64,000 nucleotides of DNA from Telmatospirillum sp. GTDB lineage: Bacteria; Pseudomonadota; Alphaproteobacteria; CACIAM-22H2. Below the pieces are notes generated by a model. The model saw nothing but the letters and a program-made list of their open reading frames with translations. It was not told the origin of the DNA and did not search any database. Below are positions 56,707 through 64,000 of this stretch, piece by piece. Within the stretch, counting starts at the first letter, position 1; the number at the start of each line of letters is the position of its first letter. Location of the stretch: positions 31,047-95,046 of the forward strand of contig JADCGL010000012.1 in the NCBI GenBank assembly GCA_020248985.1, given 5' to 3'. Position numbers and translations under genes: made by a program.

Positions 56707-57234
56707 GTGGCCGACGCAGCGAACGACAAAATGCAGTACGACCGGATGATGGAAGGCGCCTTGCGCAGCGTCGTGCGCGAGGCGCTCGGCGTCGCCGCGG
56801 CCGCAGGGCTCCCCGGCGAGCACCATTTCTACGTGACGTTCCGCACCGACTATCCGGGCGTCGAGATCCCCGCCCGCCTGCGCAGCCGCCATCCGGAAGA
56901 GATGACGATCGTGCTGCAGCACCAGTTCTGGGGCCTCGAGGTGGACGCAAACCAGTTCCAGGTGACGCTGTCTTTCGACCGCGTGCACGAAACGCTGAAG
57001 ATCCCGCTTGCCGCCATCACCGCCTTCGTCGATCCGTCGGTGCAGTTCGGGCTGCAGTTCCCGCATGTGGCCGCAAGCGTGGCCACGCTCAAAGCGGCGC
57101 CCGAAAAATCGCTTGGCAAAAAAGCCGAAACGCCGGCGGCCCCGCCGGCCGATGCGGCCGCCCCGGCCGCGGCCGAAGCACCGGCCGACGCGTCGGCGCG
57201 CGTCGTGACCCTCGACGCGTTCCGCAAAAAGTAA
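56707..57234 (+). CDS. sspB: ClpXP adaptor protein SspB (alphaproteobacterial type)
   Basis: The 175-aa protein has the SspB fold (HHFYVTFRTDYPGVEIPARL, FWGLEVDANQFQVTLSFD) and an Ala/Pro-rich linker. The C-terminal VVTLDAFRKK tail is probably the ClpX-binding motif. It tethers ssrA-tagged proteins to ClpXP for degradation. GTG 56707 follows GAGGA. The adaptor gene sits right beside the tmRNA gene that makes its substrates. Confidence 0.9.
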   Translation: MADAANDKMQYDRMMEGALRSVVREALGVAAAAGLPGEHHFYVTFRTDYPGVEIPARLRSRHPEEMTIVLQHQFWGLEVDANQFQVTLSFDRVHETLKIPLAAITAFVDPSVQFGLQFPHVAASVATLKAAPEKSLGKKAETPAAPPADAAAPAAAEAPADASARVVTLDAFRKK

Positions 57235-57258
57235 CCTTCCCAGCAAAGAGATTCCGAA

Positions 57259-58862
<1,604 letters not shown>

Positions 58863-58875
<13 letters not shown>

Positions 58876-59588
58876 GCGCCGTCCCTTCGCCCGACGGCGC
58901 GCTCGTGCTGTTTTCGGGCGGGCAGGATTCGGGCGTGTGCCTTGCCTGGGCGCTCGAAAATTTCGCGCGCGTCGAGACGGTCGGCTTCGATTACGGGCAG
59001 CGGCATCGTGTCGAGCTCGAATGTCGGCTTACGCTGCTCGAAAATCTGCGCGAGCGCTTTCCGCACTGGGCGGCGAAGCTCGGGCCCGACCATGTCGTCG
59101 ACATGGCGGGGCTCGCGGCGATCTCGAGCACGTCGCTCACCAGCGAAGCGGCCTTCGCCTACGAGAAGAACGGCCTGCCCAACAGTTTCGTGCCGGGGCG
59201 CAATCTCTTGTTTTTCGGCTATGCGGCCGCCATCGCCTATCGGCGCGATCTGAAGCGCCTCGTGGGCGGCATGTGCGAGACCGACTATTCGGGCTATCCC
59301 GATTGCCGCGACGACACGCTCAAAGCTCTGCAGGTGGCGCTCTCGCTCGGGCTCGACAAACGGCTCGTGATCGAAACACCGCTGATGTGGATCGACAAGG
59401 CCGCGACGTGGGCGCTTGGCCATGCACTCGGCGGGGACGCGTTTATCGACCTTCTGCTCGAAGACAGCCACAGCTGCTATGCGGGCGACCGCACGAAGCG
59501 CCATGCGTGGGGCTACGGGTGCGGCGTGTGCCCCGCGTGCGAATTGCGCAAAGCCGGTTTCGGGAAGTGGCGCGCCGGCGCTAATTGA
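58863..59588 (+). CDS. queC: 7-cyano-7-deazaguanine synthase QueC
   Basis: The 241-aa PP-loop ATPase has [22 protein letters not shown] and C-terminal zinc Cys residues ([14 protein letters not shown]). It makes preQ0 in queuosine biosynthesis. ATG 58863 overlaps fumA by 13 bases; GTG 58872, with a GTGA overlap, is an equally possible start. Confidence 0.93.
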
Positions 59589-60147
59589 GCCGGCGCGTCT
59601 CGCCCGCGTGGTGGGCGGCACCCGGGAAATTGACGCCCCATTCCATCGGCAATTCCCATTCGGCCGTGCGGGCGGCGTCGCGCAGCAGCTTCATGAGGCC
59701 GAACAAGCCGTCGTCGGCGAGCGTCAAATCGAGGCGCATGCGATCCCACGTGATCAGCGACAAGAGCGTCGTGCCGTCCGGGTTGCGCAGAATATGGAAG
59801 GCCCACAGAAGATGCGCATCCGGAATGGGATTGGCGCTGCCTTCGGCAGAGGCCGCGGCAGCGGCTTTCGCGGCGGCTGGATCCTCGAAGGGCGTCGAGA
59901 AATTGGCCGAGGCGGTGGCGCGCGTTTCGGCCATCTCGAGCAGAAAGTCCCGCGCGACGGCGTTTTTGGTTTCGGCGAGCGATTTGTGCAGCTCGCCCGT
60001 GAGCGCGGTCCAGAACAGCGACAGATAGCGCCGCGTGATCAGCAGCCGATAGATGTCGGCCGTGCCCTCGGTGCGCAGCCGCAGCAGCAGCCGGTCTTCG
60101 AGCGACACGTAGTCGATGGCAAATTGGCGGATCGCGCTCAGGCTCAT
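59581..60147 (-). CDS. Hypothetical protein
   Basis: The 188-aa soluble protein, largely helical, has an Ala-rich insert near residue 90. I do not recognise the family; motifs such as [15 protein letters not shown] give no enzyme clue. Its 3' end overlaps the end of queC by 8 bases on the opposite strand, and it is divergent from rsmC, 36 bases away. GC pattern and codon use look native. Confidence 0.75.
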   Translation of the reverse strand: MSLSAIRQFAIDYVSLEDRLLLRLRTEGTADIYRLLITRRYLSLFWTALTGELHKSLAETKNAVARDFLLEMAETRATASANFSTPFEDPAAAKAAAAASAEGSANPIPDAHLLWAFHILRNPDGTTLLSLITWDRMRLDLTLADDGLFGLMKLLRDAARTAEWELPMEWGVNFPGAAHHAGETRRLN

Positions 60148-60183
60148 GATGGGCTAGTTTGCGGCCGCAAGGGCGCAAACGCA

Positions 60184-61164
60184 ATGGCCGATCCCGATCT
60201 CGATCTTTTGTTCGCCGCGGAATTTCCGCCGGGCGGCGTGCTGTTCGCCAATGCCGATTGGCACAACGCGATGGCAGGGCTCGCAAATCGGCTGTGGTGC
60301 CTGCAGGATTGGAAGCCTGCCGCCGATCGGCTCATGGCCCGCAATCTGCGCCTCGGCAGCCCCGAATCTCCCGTTGCAACCGCACTCGTGCGCTTGGGCC
60401 GCCAGCGCGCGCGCAATCTTTTTGACATTGCCCAAGCCTTGGCCGCCCTTGGCCCCGGCGGCCGCTTGCGCGTGGCGGGCCGCAACGAGGTGGGGCCTGC
60501 CCGCTACGCCAAGGACCTCGCCGCGATCGGCCTTGTCCCGCACGCCACCAGCAAGGGCAAGGCGCGGCGCCTCGATGCGACCGTAGCGGGGCCGCTCGAT
60601 CTTGCCGTGTGGAAAGCGGAAACCGCCGAACGCCCGATCCTCGACGGACGCTTTGTGTCCGCTCCCGGCGTTTTCGCGTGGGATCGCATCGATGCGGGCT
60701 CGGCCGCCCTTGCGGCGTTGCTGCCGGCCGATCTTGGCGGCCATGTCGCCGATCTCGGCGCGGGTTTCGGCTATCTCGCGGCGACGGCCTTGGCACGGTC
60801 GCCGGCTATCGTGCGGCTCGATGCGTTCGAAGCCGATCGCCCGGCGGTCCGTTGTGCCGCTGCCAACCTGTCCGCGTTCGGGGCGCGGGCCCAGACAAGG
60901 TGGCACGACGTAACCGCCGGGGTCGGCACAGCACTTTACGACGCGGTGCTGACGAACCCGCCGTTCCACGAAGCACACGGCGAAGATCGCAGCCTTGGTT
61001 TGCGCTTCATCGACGTGGCGGCGGACGCGCTGAAGCCCGGCGGGCGGCTCTATCTCGTCGCCAACCGGCACCTGCCCTACGAGCAGAAGCTCCAAAGCCG
61101 TTTCAAGCGCCTGGAACGTCTGTCCGAAGGCAACGGCTTCAAGGTTTATGCGGCGTTCGCTTGA
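60184..61164 (+). CDS. rsmC: Class I SAM-dependent methyltransferase, RsmC-like
   Basis: The 326-aa protein has an N-terminal RsmC-type domain and a C-terminal methyltransferase fold with the SAM loop VADLGAGFGYLA and the base-binding NPPFHE motif. RsmC makes m2G1207 in 16S rRNA. ATG 60184 follows a short spacer from the divergent hypothetical gene. It ends inside the converging GNAT gene. Confidence 0.85.
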   Translation: MADPDLDLLFAAEFPPGGVLFANADWHNAMAGLANRLWCLQDWKPAADRLMARNLRLGSPESPVATALVRLGRQRARNLFDIAQALAALGPGGRLRVAGRNEVGPARYAKDLAAIGLVPHATSKGKARRLDATVAGPLDLAVWKAETAERPILDGRFVSAPGVFAWDRIDAGSAALAALLPADLGGHVADLGAGFGYLAATALARSPAIVRLDAFEADRPAVRCAAANLSAFGARAQTRWHDVTAGVGTALYDAVLTNPPFHEAHGEDRSLGLRFIDVAADALKPGGRLYLVANRHLPYEQKLQSRFKRLERLSEGNGFKVYAAFA

Positions 61165-61640
61165 ACGAGTCCGGACGCACCGGCAAACGCACCCGGGACA
61201 AGTTCGAGCCCCAGGAAACGCTTGGCCTCGACCGGCCCGGGCAGTGCCAGCTTGCGCGTATGCGCGGCCGTGAAGCCGAAGCGCCCGTAATAGGGCGCGT
61301 CGCCGACCAGGAACACGCGCCGATGGCCGAGCTTGCGCGCCATTGCGAGGCCTTCCTCGACGAGGCGCGCACCGAGGCCGCCCGCGCGCGCGTTCGCATC
61401 GACCGCAAGCGGACCCAGCATCAGCCCGTCTTGCGAGCGGCCGAAGCGCACGTGCCAGAAGCGCACCGTGCCCACGAGCCGACGCCGCGTGCGCGCAACC
61501 AAGCTCAAGCCCCACACCGGCGCACGGCCGGCACGTAAGGCGTGGCAGGTCTTGCCGCGCCAAGCACCTGCGAACGCCTGGTCGAGCAGCGCCTCGACCG
61601 CCGGATCGTGCTCCGGCAGTTCGGCCGATATCTCGATCAT
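61146..61640 (-). CDS. GNAT-family N-acetyltransferase
   Basis: The 164-aa protein has the acetyl-CoA-binding motif ARAGGLGARLVEEGL and the YYGRFGF segment of the GNAT fold. It should transfer an acetyl group to an amine. Its end overlaps rsmC by 19 bases on the opposite strand. It follows the decarboxylase gene by 7 bases. Confidence 0.88.
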   Translation of the reverse strand: MIEISAELPEHDPAVEALLDQAFAGAWRGKTCHALRAGRAPVWGLSLVARTRRRLVGTVRFWHVRFGRSQDGLMLGPLAVDANARAGGLGARLVEEGLAMARKLGHRRVFLVGDAPYYGRFGFTAAHTRKLALPGPVEAKRFLGLELVPGAFAGASGLVQANAA

Positions 61641-61647
61641 CGCCGCC

Positions 61648-62781
61648 TCAGATGCAGTAGCACTTCAACGGTTCGAAACCGTTGAAGGCGACGGCCGAGT
61701 AGGTCGTGGTGTAAGCACCCGTCGCGCGGATTTCGAGACGGTCGCCCGCCACGAGGTCGATCGGCAGACGGTAGTCGGCCTTTTCGTAGAGCACGTCGGC
61801 CGAATCGCAGGTCGGGCCGGCGAGGATCACGCGCTCGACCTTGCTGCCCTTCTTGGCCGACACGATCGGGTACTGGATCGCCTCGTCCATCGTTTCGGCC
61901 AAACCGCCGAACTTGCCGATGTCCAAGAACACCCAGCGCTTCGTGTCGGTCTTCGACTTGCGCGACACGAGCACCACTTCGGTGTCGATGGTGCCGGCAT
62001 TGCCGACCATCTGGCGGCCGGGCTCGACGATGATCTCGGGCACGCGGTTGCCGAAATGGCGCGCGAGTGCGGCATGGATCGCCGCCCCGTAGCTGCCCAT
62101 CGTCGGGATGTCCTTGCGGTACTTCGTGGGGAAGCCGCCGCCCATGTTCAGCATGTTGAGCTGCACGCCCGCGTCTTCGCATTCGCGGAACAGCCACGCG
62201 GCCTGCGCCACGGCGGCGTCCCACGCGTTCGGGTCCTTCATCTGGGAGCCGACATGGAACGACACGCCGTGCGGCACGACGCCCTTCGACGCCGCCGCGA
62301 TCAGCAGTTCGCGCGCCATCGCCGGATCGCAGCCGAACTTGCGCGACAGCGGCCAGTCGGCCCCTTCGCCCGAGGTCAGGATGCGGCAGAACACTTTTGC
62401 ACCCGGGGCGGCCTGCGACAGCTTCTCGAGTTCGGCTTCCGAGTCGAACGCGAACAGACGCACGCCGCGCGCATAGGCGGCCGCGATGTCGGACTGCTTC
62501 TTGATCGTGTTGCCGAACGAAATGCGGTCGGCCGCCACGCCCGAGCGCAGCGCCATGTCGATCTCGTTGACCGACGCGGTGTCGAACGACGAGCCGAGCT
62601 TGGCGAGCGTGTCCAAGATCTCCGGGGCCGGGTTCGCTTTGACGGCGTAGTAGATGCCGGCCTGCGGGACCGCGTCCTTGAGCTTGCGGTAGTTGTCCGC
62701 GACGATGTCGAGGTCCACGACCACGTACGGGGTCGGGCGTCGTTCGGCGAGGAAGTCGCGGATCTTTTTGCTGTTGGTCAT
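61648..62781 (-). CDS. Type III PLP-dependent lysine/ornithine decarboxylase
   Basis: The 377-aa alanine-racemase-fold decarboxylase has the PLP Lys in YYAVKANP, the glycine loop MLNMGGGFPT and the catalytic Cys in GPTCDSADVL. It makes putrescine (or cadaverine). ATG 62781 gives the standard start. It follows homospermidine synthase by 31 bases and supplies its substrate. Confidence 0.93.
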   Translation of the reverse strand: MTNSKKIRDFLAERRPTPYVVVDLDIVADNYRKLKDAVPQAGIYYAVKANPAPEILDTLAKLGSSFDTASVNEIDMALRSGVAADRISFGNTIKKQSDIAAAYARGVRLFAFDSEAELEKLSQAAPGAKVFCRILTSGEGADWPLSRKFGCDPAMARELLIAAASKGVVPHGVSFHVGSQMKDPNAWDAAVAQAAWLFRECEDAGVQLNMLNMGGGFPTKYRKDIPTMGSYGAAIHAALARHFGNRVPEIIVEPGRQMVGNAGTIDTEVVLVSRKSKTDTKRWVFLDIGKFGGLAETMDEAIQYPIVSAKKGSKVERVILAGPTCDSADVLYEKADYRLPIDLVAGDRLEIRATGAYTTTYSAVAFNGFEPLKCYCI

Positions 62782-62812
62782 CCCGAGATACTCCAGTTCT
62801 CCAGAGAATGCG

Positions 62813-64000
62813 TCAGGCGACGCGGAAGTTGGTGAATTGCCAGGTGTCGGACCGGTCGAGCTGTTCGGGGAACAGCCGCTCGCGGTCCTGCAAGGGCGTC
62901 CAGTCGGTGTAGGCGCCGACGACTTCGCCCAGATACGGGCGGCAGACTTCCATGCAGCGCGCATGGTCCATCTCGTCGGCCTCGACGAGGCCGGCCTTCG
63001 GATTTTCGAGCGCCCACACGATGCCGGCGAGCACGGCCACCGTGACCTGCAGCGAGGTCGCGTTGTTGTGCGGCGCGAGCTTGCGCGCCTCGGCAATGGT
63101 CAGGCGCGAGCCGTACCAGTAGGCACCCTTCGCGTGGCCCATCAGCAGCACGCCGAGCTCGTCCATGCCCGAGACGATTTCGTCCATCATCAGGCGCTTG
63201 GCGGGCTGCATGTGCCAGTTCTTGCCGGCGAGCTCGTGCACCGACTTCACGGCGTCGTCGCACGGGTGGTAGGCGTAGTGCACGGTCGGGCGATACGCGA
63301 CCGCACCGTCCTTCTTGAGGGTGTAGTAGTCCGCGATCGAGATCGCTTCGTTGTGCGTGACGAGGAAGCCGTGGAACGGCCCTTCGAGCGGCGTCCAGGT
63401 GCGCACACGCGTGCCCGCACCAGGGCGCAGCAGATAGATCGCCGCGTCGCAGCCGAATTCGTGGCGGCGGCCGTCGGCGGGCAGCGCCTTTTCGTGGCTG
63501 CCCCAGCCGAGTTCGGCGGGCTGGCAGCCTTCGCCGACGAACCCGTCGATCGACCACGTGTTCACGAACTCGCCGACCTTCTTGGGGCGGTCGGCAACTT
63601 GCGTGTCGCGCTCGGCGATGTGCACGACCTTGACGCCGAGCTTGGCGGCGAGCCCGGCCCAGCCTTCGCGCGTGGCGGGGGCCGTCTGCGGCACGCCCGT
63701 GTCGTTGGCGATGTTGAGCAGCGCTTCCTTGACGAGATGCGAGACGAGGCCCGGATTGGCGCCGTGCGTGAGCACGGCCGTGGGCCCGCCCGCGTATTTA
63801 GCGCGCAGCGCACGCGCGGACTCGCGCAAAGCGTAGTTCGAACGCTGCGAGGGCGTGAGCGACGGATCGGTGTAGCCGCCGGCCCAGGGCTCGATGCAGG
63901 TATCGAGATAGAAGGCACCCTTTTCCTGGGCGAGTTCGATCAAAGCGACCGACGAAACGTCGACCGACAGGTTCAGCAGGAAATCGCCCGCACCCAAGCG
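62813..64000 (-). CDS. hss: Homospermidine synthase (5' end beyond the window)
   Basis: The frame is open to the right edge, where RLGAGDFLLNLSVDVSS matches the Rossmann part of homospermidine synthase. At least 395 residues are visible, including THGANPGLVSHLVKEAL and EPWAGGYTDP. It makes homospermidine from putrescine (and spermidine) with NAD+. Its pairing with the downstream decarboxylase suggests homospermidine is a main polyamine of the cell. Confidence 0.92.
   Translation of the reverse strand, partial: RLGAGDFLLNLSVDVSSVALIELAQEKGAFYLDTCIEPWAGGYTDPSLTPSQRSNYALRESARALRAKYAGGPTAVLTHGANPGLVSHLVKEALLNIANDTGVPQTAPATREGWAGLAAKLGVKVVHIAERDTQVADRPKKVGEFVNTWSIDGFVGEGCQPAELGWGSHEKALPADGRRHEFGCDAAIYLLRPGAGTRVRTWTPLEGPFHGFLVTHNEAISIADYYTLKKDGAVAYRPTVHYAYHPCDDAVKSVHELAGKNWHMQPAKRLMMDEIVSGMDELGVLLMGHAKGAYWYGSRLTIAEARKLAPHNNATSLQVTVAVLAGIVWALENPKAGLVEADEMDHARCMEVCRPYLGEVVGAYTDWTPLQDRERLFPEQLDRSDTWQFTNFRVA

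Overview
The window is gene-dense, high-GC DNA coding on both strands, with about 58 protein genes, one tRNA and one tmRNA. It looks like an alphaproteobacterial chromosome, probably near Rhodospirillales. The main clues are a circularly permuted two-piece ssrA with the alphaproteobacterial SspB adaptor next to it, an alpha-type hflKC/degP/mrp/thyX neighbourhood, Tat-dependent PhoX, and many TRAP and ABC uptake systems for sugar acids. The order is an inference; I ran no database search.

Layout: (1) 1-7328, plus strand: a sugar-acid catabolic operon with an E1-beta/lipoyl fusion cut by the window edge, two D-2-hydroxyacid dehydrogenases, a TRAP transporter and an enolase-superfamily acid-sugar dehydratase. 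(2) 7350-15432, minus strand: a complete kdp potassium system, reading from its promoter as a 27-aa membrane ORF, kdpF, A, B, C, D, E. Divergent from it is phoX, preceded by a Pho-box-like site. (3) 17593-23964, minus strand: a LacI-regulated sugar ABC transporter ending in a GH63-type glycosidase. (4) 24218-30793, plus strand: a GntR-regulated operon with a DapA-family lyase/dehydratase, a second TRAP transporter, an AGE-family epimerase/isomerase and a PfkB kinase. (5) 30851-37000, minus strand: tRNA-Lys, mrdA, mreDCB and leuA. (6) 37424-39140: two plus-strand genes for Tat-type exported proteins (metallo-beta-lactamase fold and DUF1194). (7) 39244-40474: a markedly AT-rich two-gene islet, DUF5343 plus a HEPN protein with an intact RNase motif, just downstream of the ilvC terminator. 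(8) 40567-46557: ilvC, ilvN, ilvB, miaA, then divergent serB and ubiX. (9) 46560-55287: degP, an unrecognised two-gene unit with a peptidoglycan-binding-like domain, hflC/hflK, mrp and a SPOR lipoprotein. (10) 55305-64000: thyX, permuted ssrA, sspB, class I fumarase, queC, a hypothetical gene, rsmC, a GNAT gene, and a lysine/ornithine decarboxylase with homospermidine synthase, which runs off the right edge.

Housekeeping themes are branched-chain amino-acid synthesis (ilvB, ilvN, ilvC, leuA), rod-shape morphogenesis, membrane proteostasis (hflKC, degP), ribosome rescue with tag delivery (ssrA next to sspB), and polyamine synthesis. Accessory themes are three carbohydrate uptake operons in one stretch. 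The part most likely to be a little-described system is the overlapping DUF5343-HEPN pair. It has the shape of a toxin-antitoxin or defence module: foreign base composition, translational coupling, an RNase-type active site, and a position between ilvC and leuA. The second candidate is the 541-aa/264-aa pair at 48310-50739, which could be a secreted effector with a partner protein.
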